A stretch of 64,000 bases of DNA from Candidatus Villigracilis adiacens. GTDB taxonomy: Bacteria > Chloroflexota > Anaerolineae > Anaerolineales > Villigracilaceae. Shown piece after piece: positions 17,615 through 26,767 of this stretch. The notes under the pieces are model-generated. The model did not search any database. It was not told where the DNA came from and saw only the letters and a list, made by a program, of their open reading frames with translations. A program made the translations under genes and the position numbers. The first letter of the stretch is position 1. The number at the start of each line of letters is the position of its first letter. The stretch spans positions 186,001 to 250,000 of the forward strand of contig JADJBU010000026.1 of NCBI GenBank assembly GCA_016703605.1, read 5' to 3'.

Positions 17615-18115
17615 TTACGGGTTCGTCTGTCCATTTTGCCAGCCGCCCATCATGCCGCCTCCCCCGCCGCGCTGACCGTTCATCCCGCCGCCTTGCGGAC
17701 CGGTCCCGTCACAGGTCCCGCTGCCGCGCATCCCGCCCTGCCCGTTGCCATGCGACTTCATCCAATCCGCCTGATCCTGGGTGATGACATTTGCCGCCAC
17801 CGCCGCATCCAAAGCCGCCGCGCGGACTTCCGTCATCAGGGCGGGGAATTCCTCCGCCGATACGCCAGCCGAAAGGGCAATATCGTACATGCTCTCACCG
17901 GCGTTGAGGCGGGTGTTGATGTCGTTCACGTTCAGGTCGAGTTCCTTTGCCCACTCAACCACCATGAAGGTGTGCAGCGGTCCGGAGCCGTCCCGCATGG
18001 GTCCCTGCCCCATGAAGGGCGGGGTCTCATCCTGGGCGAACACGACCCCCGCTCCCGCCGCCATTGCCGCCAGCGCAGCCAGCGCCAATGCTGTGATCAA
18101 AATTGTCTTTTTCAT
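17615..18115 (-). CDS. Secreted Gly/Met-rich small protein
   Basis: A 166-aa protein with a clear signal peptide (MKKTILITALALAALAAMAAGAGVVFAQ). The middle (LHTFMVVEWAKELDLNVNDINTRLNAGESMYDIALSAGVSAEEFPALM) resembles DUF2680-like helical repeats of envelope proteins. The C-terminus is rich in Gly, Met, Gln and Asn (GGMNGQRGGGGGMMGGWQNG). AAAAGGAG ribosome site. Metal binding through Met-rich segments is conceivable but unproven. Confidence 0.7.
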   Translation of the reverse strand: MKKTILITALALAALAAMAAGAGVVFAQDETPPFMGQGPMRDGSGPLHTFMVVEWAKELDLNVNDINTRLNAGESMYDIALSAGVSAEEFPALMTEVRAAALDAAVAANVITQDQADWMKSHGNGQGGMRGSGTCDGTGPQGGGMNGQRGGGGGMMGGWQNGQTNP

Positions 18116-18218
18116 TTTTTATCTCCTTTTCTTTTCGAACTTACATGCGCAGTGTAACGCCCGTTCGTAAAGGATTTATAAAGAAAAGGCAATGTTCAGG
18201 TGAAGGAACCGTCGAACA

Positions 18219-18252
18219 AAAACGCCCGTCCCCCCGGGGGGGCGGGCGTTTT
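18219..18252 (-). terminator. Terminator of the DUF4404 gene
   Basis: AAAACGCCCG / CGGGCGTTTT stem extended by a C-run facing a G-run. On the minus strand TTTTTG follows. It is 16 bp past the DUF4404 stop. Confidence 0.85.
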
Positions 18253-18267
18253 GACCTGCGGGTTTTT

Positions 18268-18525
18268 CTAGATTCCGGCGTTGCTAAGAATCGTGGACAC
18301 TTCCGAGAGCAGGGTCGTCAGGGTGGGATGTTCCACCTCGAAGCGTTCCACCGCCTTCCGCATCCGTTCGAGGATGGAGGGCGTCTCCACTTCGGATTTC
18401 TTCAAAAGGGATTGAACATCCTCTTCCAATTCCCTCAGAAGGGCGAGGCTGTCCGCGTCGAGATTGTCCGCCTTTTGGAGCTCGGCATGGACCTGTTCCA
18501 ACAGCGCGTCGAGTTTGTCGTTCAT
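18268..18525 (-). CDS. DUF4404 family protein
   Basis: An 85-aa helical protein ending FEVEHPTLTTLLSEVSTILSNAGI, the diagnostic C-terminus of DUF4404. AAGGAG ribosome site. No membrane segment or signal. The family is small, cytoplasmic and uncharacterised. Confidence 0.85.
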   Translation of the reverse strand: MNDKLDALLEQVHAELQKADNLDADSLALLRELEEDVQSLLKKSEVETPSILERMRKAVERFEVEHPTLTTLLSEVSTILSNAGI

Positions 18526-18595
18526 GGATGGCTCCTTTTTCTTCCGGGTTTATCTTCGCTTTAATTGTACAACCAAATGCGCGATGTGCTGAAGG

Positions 18596-19627
18596 TCACT
18601 GCAAACCGTAGATCACCGATGGAGACTTCGTCCACACCCAGACGAGATGCTCGCCCACCAGCGAGATGCGGTCGAACATGATTCCCTGGTCGAATCCGAG
18701 CGCCCTTTGCCATGCGCTCTCGCGCCGCCCCGCGTCGCAGCCTGCAAAATAGATGAATTGCAACTGCCTCCCCGCCAGCCCGCTTGGAACGTTCTCAGGT
18801 TTGTATTCGACATATGGGTTGAAAGAGAAAGTCAGGCTTCCGGGAGTCTGCCCGCCGTGGGAGGCGATGAAGACAAACTTGCCATTCTGAACCGCCCGGC
18901 GAAAATTTTCCACGGAAAGCGGCAGGACGGCAACATGGTCCGAGCCGAATTTGTCCGTTCCTGCCAAAACGACGGGATAGAACGCCAGCGAAACCATCCA
19001 GCCGGGAGGCGTGAAGGTTTCATACAAACCTGGAGATGGGATGTAACCGCCCTGGGTGTACAACACATAGACATCCGCCCGTTCGGGATTTTGGTTTGCA
19101 ACCTGTATGGAATGGATCACGGCTCCCAACCCCGCCGCGGAAAGCACATAGAGGACCAGGGAGGCGGTCACGGCAACCTGCAAAACCGGCTTGACCTTCG
19201 CCAGACTCTCGATGACGGGAATCCGCCACTCGCGCCCCGAGAATGCGCCAAGGATACTGATTCCATTCATCATGCCGAGAATCAGGCTGAGAACCACAAG
19301 AATGCCGTCCACTGTATTGAGCGAACTCGAGAAGCGATTCGCCGGGTCGATCTGGTTGTCGACGATGATTTCTCCGGCAAACGCCCGGTAGATTGCCGCC
19401 CAAGCCACGGCCTGAATGCCAAGCAGGCATAACCCCAGGATGCCGAACGCCAGGCTGTAGGAGAGGTGGTGTTTTACAAAACCGTCGTCCTCGTAAGCGG
19501 ATTCGAAGTACCAAAGAAATGGGGCGAACCCCAGGTAGGCAGCAATGCTCAAGGCGCGGCTCTTCAAGCTCAATAATTCGACTTCCTGCGAATTGGATAT
19601 GGATCGCATCGGGGCTCCCGCGCTCAT
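18596..19627 (-). CDS. Membrane protein with caspase-like (His/Cys) C-terminal domain
   Basis: A 343-aa protein. The N-terminal half has about four transmembrane segments (27-40, 55-80, 106-128, 148-172), with a DUF4870-like pattern (FVKHHLSYSLAFGILG, REWRIPVIESLA). The C-terminal half is soluble. It contains FVFIASHGGQ (H257 followed by Gly) and, 40 residues later, FIYFAGCDAG (C297). This matches the spacing and strand context of the His-Cys dyad in caspase/CHAT-like clan CD peptidases. GGAAGG ribosome site. The gene behind it is 9 bp away. Protease activity is inferred from motifs only. Confidence 0.55.
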   Translation of the reverse strand: MSAGAPMRSISNSQEVELLSLKSRALSIAAYLGFAPFLWYFESAYEDDGFVKHHLSYSLAFGILGLCLLGIQAVAWAAIYRAFAGEIIVDNQIDPANRFSSSLNTVDGILVVLSLILGMMNGISILGAFSGREWRIPVIESLAKVKPVLQVAVTASLVLYVLSAAGLGAVIHSIQVANQNPERADVYVLYTQGGYIPSPGLYETFTPPGWMVSLAFYPVVLAGTDKFGSDHVAVLPLSVENFRRAVQNGKFVFIASHGGQTPGSLTFSFNPYVEYKPENVPSGLAGRQLQFIYFAGCDAGRRESAWQRALGFDQGIMFDRISLVGEHLVWVWTKSPSVIYGLQ

Positions 19628-19636
19628 AAACCCTTC

Positions 19637-19897
19637 CTAGGACAGGATTTCGGCCTGCGCCTGTTCGACCTCGGCGTGGATCTTTTTCACTTCTTCCTTC
19701 ATCTCCACCGAGACGCCCGCGGTCTGCGGGATGAACCTGACCAGGTCCTTTGCCTGCCGCAACAGGTCGCGCACATTGGCAACATAGGAGAGGTCGCTTT
19801 TGCCGAGTCCCTCTGTCGGGATGGGATATGCCCGGGCTTGTTGAATCAGGCTGCGGGCGCGTTTGATCCGTTCGACAGCGGGGATAAGCTTTGACAT
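19637..19897 (-). CDS. Small helical protein of unknown function
   Basis: An 86-aa protein starting at ATG 19897, with GGAGGAATTTTCAC upstream. This start is preferred over the in-frame ATG at 19921. It is rich in Arg, Lys, Glu and Ala, fully helical, and ends in a heptad-like EEVKKIHAEVEQAQAEIL segment. The next gene, for the caspase-like membrane protein, starts 9 bp later, so an operon is likely. No family recognised. Confidence 0.65.
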   Translation of the reverse strand: MSKLIPAVERIKRARSLIQQARAYPIPTEGLGKSDLSYVANVRDLLRQAKDLVRFIPQTAGVSVEMKEEVKKIHAEVEQAQAEILS

Positions 19898-20015
19898 GTG
19901 AAAATTCCTCCGATACCGCAATTATAGGGCATGTCTGCCATGAGTGGGAGGGGCAAACCGCCGTAATAAATATCAGACAGCGTTCGTCCATATGTCAAAC
20001 TTTGGAGATTTCAAC

Positions 20016-20385
20016 ATGAAACTATTTTACTGGCATTATGGCGTCATTATCAGCAGCCTTGCCACGGCTGTTTTTCACATCCTCTGCTACCCGTACTTCG
20101 GCTGGCTGGACTCGATTGTGTTGAACGGCTTTGGGTCGCTGGCGCTGCTGGCAGCCTATTTTTTTACCCCTCCAGGTCCTCAAAAAATACCGCGCCGTCA
20201 CCTACTGGACAATCGTCGGCTACACCCTGCTGACCATCGTGCTTTGGATCATTCTCGGCGATAAGACCTTCAGGTTCGAGACCACCTCGGCGCTTGGGTA
20301 TTATGCCAAAACTGCGGAGACCTTCCTGCTGGTCTTTCTGGGTCACGACCTGCCCAGGTACCTGCCCGCAAAAACGAGGAATTGA
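20016..20385 (+). CDS. Small four-helix membrane protein, frameshifted at poly-T
   Basis: Frame one from ATG 20016 (GGAG upstream) gives MKLFYWHYGVIISSLATAVF and a second helix. The natural continuation LPLQVLKKYRAVTYWTIVGYTLL lies in another frame. The switch is at the seven-T run 20159-20165; six Ts would restore one protein of about 122 aa. Four transmembrane helices are then predicted. It looks like a genuine conserved membrane protein, with a homopolymer error or a recent mutation. Confidence 0.55.
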
Positions 20386-20490
20386 CCAGGCGAACTCTGG
20401 TATAATCCCGCCTCGTGACTGGTCCTGTTGACGGTTTATCGCTATCAGCATGGAGACCTGCAATTTTTTGAGAAAGGAGAAGCATACGTC

Positions 20491-20763
20491 ATGCCCCTCG
20501 CAAAGGAAGTTAAGACGAAGGCGATCGAAGGTTTTCATCGCCACGAGAAGGACACCGGCTCGCCGGAGGTTCAGATCGCGATTTTGACCAACCGCATCAC
20601 GCAGTTGACCGAGCATCTGCGCAACAACAAGCAGGATCAATCCTGCCGCCGCGGTCTGCTCAAAATGGTGGGCCAGCGCCGCCGATTGCTCACCTACCTG
20701 CGTCAGAGCAGCTATCAGTCGTACCTCAATGTGACTGAAAAATTGAATCTGCGCCGTAAGTAA
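20491..20763 (+). CDS. rpsO: Ribosomal protein S15
   Basis: A 90-aa small-subunit protein. The start MPLAKEVKTKAIEGFHRHEKDTGSPEVQIA is typical, as are LLKMVGQRRRLLTYL and the NLRRK end. ATG 20491 has AAAGGAG upstream; the longer in-frame ORF from 20428 has no homology. The rpsO-pnp order is widespread among bacteria. A terminator-like hairpin and a REP palindrome separate it from pnp. Confidence 0.96.
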   Translation: MPLAKEVKTKAIEGFHRHEKDTGSPEVQIAILTNRITQLTEHLRNNKQDQSCRRGLLKMVGQRRRLLTYLRQSSYQSYLNVTEKLNLRRK

Positions 20764-20770
20764 TGAAATG

Positions 20771-20809
20771 AGACCTGGCAGTCACGCTTTCAGCGTGACT
20801 GCCAGGTCT
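20771..20809 (+). terminator. Hairpin between rpsO and pnp
   Basis: A perfect 17-bp stem, AGACCTGGCAGTCACGC with its complement, and a 5-nt loop, then a weak T-tail. It sits 7 bp after the rpsO stop. It could attenuate pnp or be an RNA-processing site. Confidence 0.75.
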
Positions 20810-20895
20810 TTATGTAACCCGCCGTCAGGAATTGAATAGCGCGAATGACCCAAGGTCGTTAATGCTCTTCAGTCCCTGACCATGAGGCGGAGATC

Positions 20896-20921
20896 GTAAG
20901 CCAAACTTAAGTTTGGCTTAC
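20896..20921. repeat. REP-like palindrome in the pnp leader
   Basis: A perfect 26-bp palindrome with half-site GTAAGCCAAACTT. It ends 4 bp before the pnp ribosome site (AGGAG), so the hairpin could affect pnp translation or mRNA stability. Confidence 0.75.
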
Positions 20922-20940
20922 CCATAGGAGACAACCAAAC

Positions 20941-23202
20941 ATGAAACCCGAAGGTAAACGATATTCGACCGTCGTGGGAAACAAGACGGTGACCATCGAA
21001 ACGGGCCGCTTAGCCGGGCAGGCTGGCGGCGCGTTGACGCTTGGAATTGACGAAGCGATTGTGTTCGCCTCCGCCACCATGGGCGGCGTGCGCGAAGGCA
21101 TTGACTTCTTCCCCCTGAGCGTGGAATACGAAGAAAGGCTTTACGCGGGAGGAAAAATCCCCGGCTCTTTCTTCCGCCGGGAGGGACGCGCCTCTACCGA
21201 GTCGATCCTCACCGCAAGATTGACCGACCGACCTTTACGACCGCTCTTCCAGGATGGGATGCGCAACGAAGTGCAGGTCATCATGTATTCGTTCTCGTCC
21301 GACGGCGTGAACCCGCTCGATATCCTCGCCATCAACGCCGCCTCGACCGCGATCATGATCTCAGACATCCCCTGGGGCGGACCCGTCGGCGCGGTGCGCG
21401 TGGGACGGGTGAACGGCGAATTCGTCATCAACCCGACCTTCGCCGAAATGGAAGCATCCGACCTCGACCTGCGCATTGCCGGTACGAAGGATGCGATCCT
21501 GATGGTGGAATGCGGCGCGAACGAAATCCCCGAAGATGTGATGGTGCAGGCGTTGGAGCTGGGTCACAAATCCATCCAGCCGATCATCGAACTGCAAATG
21601 CAAATCACGGCGGAGATCGGCAAGCCGAAGCGCGAAGTGAAACTTTACATCCCGAGCGAAGAGATCAAGAAAAAAGTCTTCGACCGCGTCAGTGGACCGA
21701 TGAACGAACTGCTCGACAAGCCGCTCTCCAAGGTGGAGTTCTACAGCGGCATGAGCGCCATCAAGGAAACCGCCGAAGCCGAATTCTGCAAAGTGCCCGA
21801 AGGCGCGAACCCGGCAGACTACATGCCCGTCAACGAATTCCGCGAGGGATTTGAACTGGCGGAGCAGGCAGTCGTCCGCGAGCGGATTCTGTCCATGGGC
21901 AAACGCCCCGACGGACGCAAGCCGACCGAGATCCGCCCGATCTGGTGCGACGTGGGCGTCTCGCCGCGCGCGCACGGGACCGGTCTGTTCACAAGAGGCG
22001 AGACGCAAATCCTCTCGTTTGCCACGCTTGCCACGTTGGGTGAAGCGCAGGAGTTGGACAATCTCTCCCCCATCAAGACCAAACGCTACATGCATCACTA
22101 CAACTTCCCGCCGTTCAGCACGGGCGAAGTCAAGCCCCTTCGCGGGCAGAGCAGGCGCGAAGTCGGGCATGGGGCGCTGGCGGAACGCGCGCTGGAACCG
22201 ATCCTTCCGAATGAAGAAACTTTCCCGTATGCGATCCGCGTTGTGTCTGAGGCGTTGTCCTCCAACGGCTCGACCTCGATGGGCTCGGTCTGCGGCTCGA
22301 CCCTCGCGCTCATGGATGCCGGTGTGCCGATCAAGGCTCCCGTCTCCGGCGTGGCGATGGGTCTCATCACCGATGATTCAGGCAGATACCAAATCCTGAC
22401 CGATATTCAGGGAACCGAAGACCACCTCGGCGACATGGATTTCAAGGTCGCTGGCACGTCCGCGGGCATCACCGCCCTGCAGATGGACATCAAGATCAGC
22501 GGCTTGAGCGCGCAGATGATGAAGGAAGCGCTCGAACAGGCAAATGCCGCGCGCATGTCCATCATGGAAAAGATGCTGGCTGTCCTGCCGGAATCGCGCA
22601 AGGAATTGAAACCGCACGCGCCGCGCATCATCACCGTGAAGATCCCGGTGGATAAGATCGGCGCGCTGATCGGACCCGGCGGCAAGAACATCCGCGCCTT
22701 GCAGGAAGAGACCGGCGTGAAGATTGACGTGGAAGAGGACGGCACCGTCTACATCGCCTCAACCGACGGCGTGGGCGCGAAGATCGCGCAGGAGCGAGTC
22801 GAAGCGTTGGGCGAATCGGTGGTGGCTGGCAACATCTACACCGGCAAGGTCGTGCGCATCGAAGCCTTCGGCGCGTTCGTCAACATCCTGCCCGGCGTGG
22901 ACGGACTCGTTCACATCTCGCAGTTGGACACGGAGCGCGTCAACACCGTCGAAGACGTCTGCGCGATGGGCGACGAACTGACCGTGATGGTCACCGACGT
23001 GGACGCGGGCGGCAAAGTGCGCCTCTCGCGCCAGGCAGTCCTTGAAGGCTGGACGCTCGAAGAAGCCCGCGAGAAGGACAAGGGCGGCGGTGGTCGCAGC
23101 GGCGGCGGCGGAAGGGGCGGTCCGCGGCGCGATGACCGGGGCGGACGCGGCGGCGGAGATCGCAGGGGCGGCGGCGACCGCGGCGGACGCGACCGAAGAT
23201 AA
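20941..23202 (+). CDS. pnp: Polyribonucleotide nucleotidyltransferase (PNPase)
   Basis: A 753-aa 3'-5' phosphorolytic exoribonuclease that acts in mRNA decay. It has two RNase PH domains (about 10-140 and 320-540, the second with SSNGSTSMGSVCG and DAGVPIKAPVSG). A KH domain follows (IPVDKIGALIGPGGKNIRALQEETG, about 560-620). An S1 domain comes next (GNIYTGKVVRIEAFGAFVNILPGVDGLVHISQL, about 635-705). The C-terminus is a 40-residue Gly/Arg-rich tail, a likely RNA-binding extension. The start has AGGAGA. It lies downstream of rpsO and is followed by a strong terminator. Confidence 0.97.
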   Translation: MKPEGKRYSTVVGNKTVTIETGRLAGQAGGALTLGIDEAIVFASATMGGVREGIDFFPLSVEYEERLYAGGKIPGSFFRREGRASTESILTARLTDRPLRPLFQDGMRNEVQVIMYSFSSDGVNPLDILAINAASTAIMISDIPWGGPVGAVRVGRVNGEFVINPTFAEMEASDLDLRIAGTKDAILMVECGANEIPEDVMVQALELGHKSIQPIIELQMQITAEIGKPKREVKLYIPSEEIKKKVFDRVSGPMNELLDKPLSKVEFYSGMSAIKETAEAEFCKVPEGANPADYMPVNEFREGFELAEQAVVRERILSMGKRPDGRKPTEIRPIWCDVGVSPRAHGTGLFTRGETQILSFATLATLGEAQELDNLSPIKTKRYMHHYNFPPFSTGEVKPLRGQSRREVGHGALAERALEPILPNEETFPYAIRVVSEALSSNGSTSMGSVCGSTLALMDAGVPIKAPVSGVAMGLITDDSGRYQILTDIQGTEDHLGDMDFKVAGTSAGITALQMDIKISGLSAQMMKEALEQANAARMSIMEKMLAVLPESRKELKPHAPRIITVKIPVDKIGALIGPGGKNIRALQEETGVKIDVEEDGTVYIASTDGVGAKIAQERVEALGESVVAGNIYTGKVVRIEAFGAFVNILPGVDGLVHISQLDTERVNTVEDVCAMGDELTVMVTDVDAGGKVRLSRQAVLEGWTLEEAREKDKGGGGRSGGGGRGGPRRDDRGGRGGGDRRGGGDRGGRDRR

Positions 23203-23291
23203 TCAGTTTGTCTCTACCGCACAACATGCAAATTCCCGTCATTGCGAAGCAATCTCGGATGTACGGTAGGGCAGTCAATTTTGAAATAAAA

Positions 23292-23325
23292 ACTTCCGAG
23301 GTTCAAAAGACTTCGGAAGTCTTTT
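23292..23325 (+). terminator. Terminator of pnp
   Basis: ACTTCCGA / TCGGAAGT stem with an 11-nt loop followed by CTTTTTG. It lies about 90 bp after the pnp stop. Confidence 0.8.
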
Positions 23326-23344
23326 TGTCGGTTTTTAGAAACTT

Positions 23345-24946
23345 ATGCAAAACGAAACATTCCCCGAATCAATCTCTCCCATCGCCGCCCGCCGGACCTT
23401 CGCGGTCATCTCGCACCCGGATGCCGGTAAAACCACCCTGACGGAAAAACTGCTCCTGTATGGCAACGCCATCGAACTGGCGGGCAACGTCCGCGCGCGG
23501 AAAAATCAACGCGCCACCACCTCCGACTGGATGGAGATGGAACGCGAACGCGGCATTTCCATCACCTCGACCGTGCTGCAATTCCCCTACCGCGGGCACA
23601 TCATCAACCTGCTCGACACGCCCGGGCATCAGGATTTCTCCGAAGACACTTATCGCACTTTGTCTGCCGTGGACTGCGCCGTAATGGTCATTGACGGTGC
23701 GAAAGGCATCGAACCGCAGACCTTGAAACTTTTCGAGGTCTGTCGCAAACGCGGCATTCCCGTCTTCACCTTCATCAACAAAATGGACCGTCCCTCCCGC
23801 GACCCGCTCGACCTGCTGGACGAGATCCGCAAGGTGTTGGGCATGGAGCCGGTTCCCATGAACTGGCCCATCGGCGACGGTCCGCAATTTGTGGGCGTGT
23901 ACGACCGCGCGGAAGACGGCGTCTATCTCTACGAACGCACCGAACGCAACGAGAAGATCGCGCCGGAGGTCTTCGTCCGCGTGGATGATCTTGAAAAGCA
24001 GGGCTTGCTCTCGGCAGAAAAAACGAAGCATCTCAAAGAAAGCATTGAATTGCTCGACCTCGCAGGCGGCGCCTTCGACCATGCCGCCGTGCTGAAGGAA
24101 AAGCAAACGCCCGTCTTCTTCGGCAGCGCCCTCACCAACTTCGGCGTGCGCATGTTCCTTGACTCGTTCATTCAATTCGCGCCGCCGCCCCAGCCCTACC
24201 TCAGCGACACAGGTTTGGTCTCGCCGGAAGACGCCGAATTTACCGGCTTCATCTTCAAAATTCAAGCCAACATGAACCCCAGGCACCGCGACAGTGTCGC
24301 CTTCCTGCGCATCTGCTCCGGCAAATTCGAGCGCGGCATGGACCTGCTCCATGCGCCCACCGGCAAAACCCTCAAACTGATGCGTCCCTACAAAGCCTTC
24401 GCCAACGAACGCGAGATCATCGAAGAAGCCCACCCCGGCGATGTGCTGGGACTGCCCAACAACGGCATCTTCGCCATCGGCGATACACTCTGCTCTGGAA
24501 AAGCGCTTCAATTCGCGCCGCTGCCGAGATTCCAACCCGAACATTTTGCCCTGCTGAGAAATGTGGACGTGAGCAAGCAGAAACAATTCGCCAAAGGTCT
24601 CGGTCAGCTCGAAAGCGAAGGCGCGGTGCAGATCCTCTACAACGTCAACGCCTTCAAACGCGAGCCGATCCTCGCCGTCGTCGGGCAATTGCAATTCGAC
24701 GTGGTGCAAGCCCGCCTCGAATCCGAGTACAACGTCAAGACCGAATTGGAAAGGCTCGCCCACAGTCACCTGCGCTGGGTACTCGGCGAGGACAACGACA
24801 TCGAGTCCCTTGCCAATCGCGGCGACGCCATCCTCGCCAGAGACTCGCGCAACGCCTGGGCAATGTTGTTCCAGACGCCCTTCCTGCTCAAATATTATTC
24901 CGAGAAGAATCCCGGTTTGAAATTTGTGGAAATCTCGGAACTATAA
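23345..24946 (+). CDS. prfC: Peptide chain release factor 3
   Basis: A 533-aa translational GTPase that recycles RF1/RF2. It has the G1 motif SHPDAGKTTLTEKLL (about 20-34) and the switch RARKNQRATTSDWMEMERERGISI. G3 is DTPGHQDFSEDTYR and G4 is NKMD. The RF3-specific domain 3 follows. Length and motifs distinguish it from EF-G. The ribosome site is poor (AGAAA), so initiation may be weak. Confidence 0.95.
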   Translation: MQNETFPESISPIAARRTFAVISHPDAGKTTLTEKLLLYGNAIELAGNVRARKNQRATTSDWMEMERERGISITSTVLQFPYRGHIINLLDTPGHQDFSEDTYRTLSAVDCAVMVIDGAKGIEPQTLKLFEVCRKRGIPVFTFINKMDRPSRDPLDLLDEIRKVLGMEPVPMNWPIGDGPQFVGVYDRAEDGVYLYERTERNEKIAPEVFVRVDDLEKQGLLSAEKTKHLKESIELLDLAGGAFDHAAVLKEKQTPVFFGSALTNFGVRMFLDSFIQFAPPPQPYLSDTGLVSPEDAEFTGFIFKIQANMNPRHRDSVAFLRICSGKFERGMDLLHAPTGKTLKLMRPYKAFANEREIIEEAHPGDVLGLPNNGIFAIGDTLCSGKALQFAPLPRFQPEHFALLRNVDVSKQKQFAKGLGQLESEGAVQILYNVNAFKREPILAVVGQLQFDVVQARLESEYNVKTELERLAHSHLRWVLGEDNDIESLANRGDAILARDSRNAWAMLFQTPFLLKYYSEKNPGLKFVEISEL

Positions 24947-25473
24947 TTAACTCGTTTTAGAGACTGTTTCTTATTCTGAGCAATCTTAATTGACCAACAC
25001 TTTAATGTGTCATGCTGAGTCAGTCCGCGGCGGGAAGGAACGCCGTTCCAAGAGAAAGAAACAAGAGATTCAGCCGCGGATTACGCGAATTTTCGCGAAT
25101 TGATTTTAAAAATCCGCGTCAATCTGCGAAACTTGTACTGAGCCTGTCGAAGTATCTGCGGCAAATGGGATTGAAACCCCCTTGTTTCTTAGGAGCGAAG
25201 CGAAGCACATGGTTGTGGCAAAGTCATAAACCCTTAATGCGAAAAGCGCGAATCAAGGCGAAATTCGCAAAAAAGAACTTCGTTACGCGTAAATTCGCCC
25301 CACCTGTGTTATTCGCGTTAAGCCTTTTGCTTACATTTCCATTTTGTCAATCGACTTTGCTATAGCCGTGAAGCGAAGCATCTCTACGATTGTCTCAGAG
25401 ACCCTTCGCGCCGCCCAGGGTGACATTTTTTCATCTTTGATCTTTCATTTTTCTTTGCTACACTTCCCATCCC
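24947..25473. other. Intergenic region of 527 bp made of repeat fragments
   Basis: No credible gene. It contains degenerate pieces of dispersed repeats: TGTCATGCTGAG near 25007, a GAAGCGAAGCA-type block at about 25194-25206, and a longer copy at 25371-25434. The longer copy is inverted relative to the element at 10806-10884 (shared core AGCATCTCTACGATTGTCTC). It also holds short direct AATTCGC / AATTTTCGCG duplications. The lone ORF here (25012-25365) has no family signature. Confidence 0.6.
25371..25434. repeat. Second copy of the 10806-type repeat
   Basis: It shares roughly 40 bases with the reverse complement of 10806-10884, including GCATCTCTACGATTGTCTC and GAGACCCTTCG, and ends GGGTGACA. 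It is partial, with a diverged centre. Confidence 0.65.
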
Positions 25474-26730
25474 ATGACCCGCATCCGAACCCTCTACCAC
25501 CGCTACCCCCGCCAATACTGGCTGATGATTCTCGGCATTGTCATCTCCACCGCTGGCGGCAGCATGGTGTGGCCCTTCATGCTCATCTACGCGGGCGGGA
25601 AATTGAACCTGCCGCTCAGCGCGGTGGCGTCTCTCATCTCCATCAACGCGGGCGTCGGGTTGTTTGCCTCGTTTCTGGCAGGCTCGCTCGCCGATAGGAT
25701 CGGGCGCAAAGCCGTGATGGTCGCCAGTCTCGCGATGATCGGCGTGGCATACTTCTTCCTCGTCCAGGCTGAGACCTACGTTCAATTTGCATTGCTGATG
25801 GCGCTGGTCGGCTTGTCGAATCCGCTGTACCAGGTCGGCGCGGATGCCATGCTCGCGGACATGATTCCAACCGAACAGCGCACCGACGCCTACTCCATCA
25901 ACCGCATCGCCAACAACGCCGCCTTCGGAATCGGTCCCGCCGTCGGCGGATTCCTCGCATCCACATCGTACACGCTCGCGTTCATGGGCGCGTCGGCGGG
26001 ATTCCTGATCTACGCAATCATCTGGCTGGTCTTCGCGCGCGAGACGTTGAATCAACCCCGGAGCGAAGACAAAACCTCCGCTTTAGCCGGGCAGGCTCAG
26101 GTCAAGACCGGGGCGGGGCGATCCGGCGGATATCTGCGCGTCTTCCAGGATAAAGCCTACATGGCGTTCGTCGCCCTCTTCGCCATCGGCATGATCGCCC
26201 CATCCCTGCTGTGGATTCTCATGCCCGTCCACGCCAAGACCGGCTTCGGCATCGTCGAAGCGCTCTACGGCTGGATCCCCACCACCAACGCCGCGATGTG
26301 CGTCTTCCTGCAATACGCCGTCACCAACATCACGCGCAAACAGAAAACGCTGCCCGTCCTCGCGGTTGGGATGCTCGTTTACGCGCTCGGCGTCGGCAGT
26401 GTCGCGCTCGCAGACGGCTTTTGGGGGTTCTGGTTCAGCATGGTCATCATGACCTTCGGCGAGTTGATCATCGTCCCCACCGCCAGCAAATACGTCGCCG
26501 ATATTTCGCCCGAAGACATGCGCGGGCGTTACATGTCGCTCTACTGGTTCGGCTGGGGAATGTCGCGCACGCTCGCCCCGCTCATCGGCGGCTGGCTCAA
26601 CGACGCCGTTTCGCCCAAAGCCATTTGGATTGGAGGACTCCTCTTCGGGCTGACCAGCGTCCTCGGCTTGATCCTGCTCTACCAGCTGACTCAACGCCGG
26701 AACAACGCCTCACTCCCCGCCGGAAGTTGA
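25474..26730 (+). CDS. Major facilitator superfamily transporter
   Basis: A 418-aa protein with twelve predicted transmembrane helices. SLADRIGRKAVMVASLAMIG is the MFS loop 2-3 signature (G-x-x-x-D-R-x-G-R-[KR]). A second, weaker copy follows the central loop. QVGADAMLADMIPTEQRTDAYSINRIANNAAFGIGPAVGG fits helices 4-5 of drug-efflux-type MFS proteins. The central loop is rich in charged residues. No clear ribosome site precedes ATG 25474. Substrate unknown. Confidence 0.88.
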   Translation: MTRIRTLYHRYPRQYWLMILGIVISTAGGSMVWPFMLIYAGGKLNLPLSAVASLISINAGVGLFASFLAGSLADRIGRKAVMVASLAMIGVAYFFLVQAETYVQFALLMALVGLSNPLYQVGADAMLADMIPTEQRTDAYSINRIANNAAFGIGPAVGGFLASTSYTLAFMGASAGFLIYAIIWLVFARETLNQPRSEDKTSALAGQAQVKTGAGRSGGYLRVFQDKAYMAFVALFAIGMIAPSLLWILMPVHAKTGFGIVEALYGWIPTTNAAMCVFLQYAVTNITRKQKTLPVLAVGMLVYALGVGSVALADGFWGFWFSMVIMTFGELIIVPTASKYVADISPEDMRGRYMSLYWFGWGMSRTLAPLIGGWLNDAVSPKAIWIGGLLFGLTSVLGLILLYQLTQRRNNASLPAGS

Positions 26731-26741
26731 TTCTAACCATG

Positions 26742-26767
26742 GTAGCGCCGACTTAAGTCGGCATTAC
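26742..26767. repeat. REP-like palindrome between convergent genes
   Basis: Half-site GTAGCGCCGACTT with one mismatch near the right end. It overlaps the stop codon of the GNAT gene (26764-26766) and lies 12 bp after the MFS stop. Confidence 0.7.

Noticed and set aside
25012..25365. ORF in the 24947-25473 gap
   Set aside because: It is composed of repeat fragments, has no start context and no recognisable domain.
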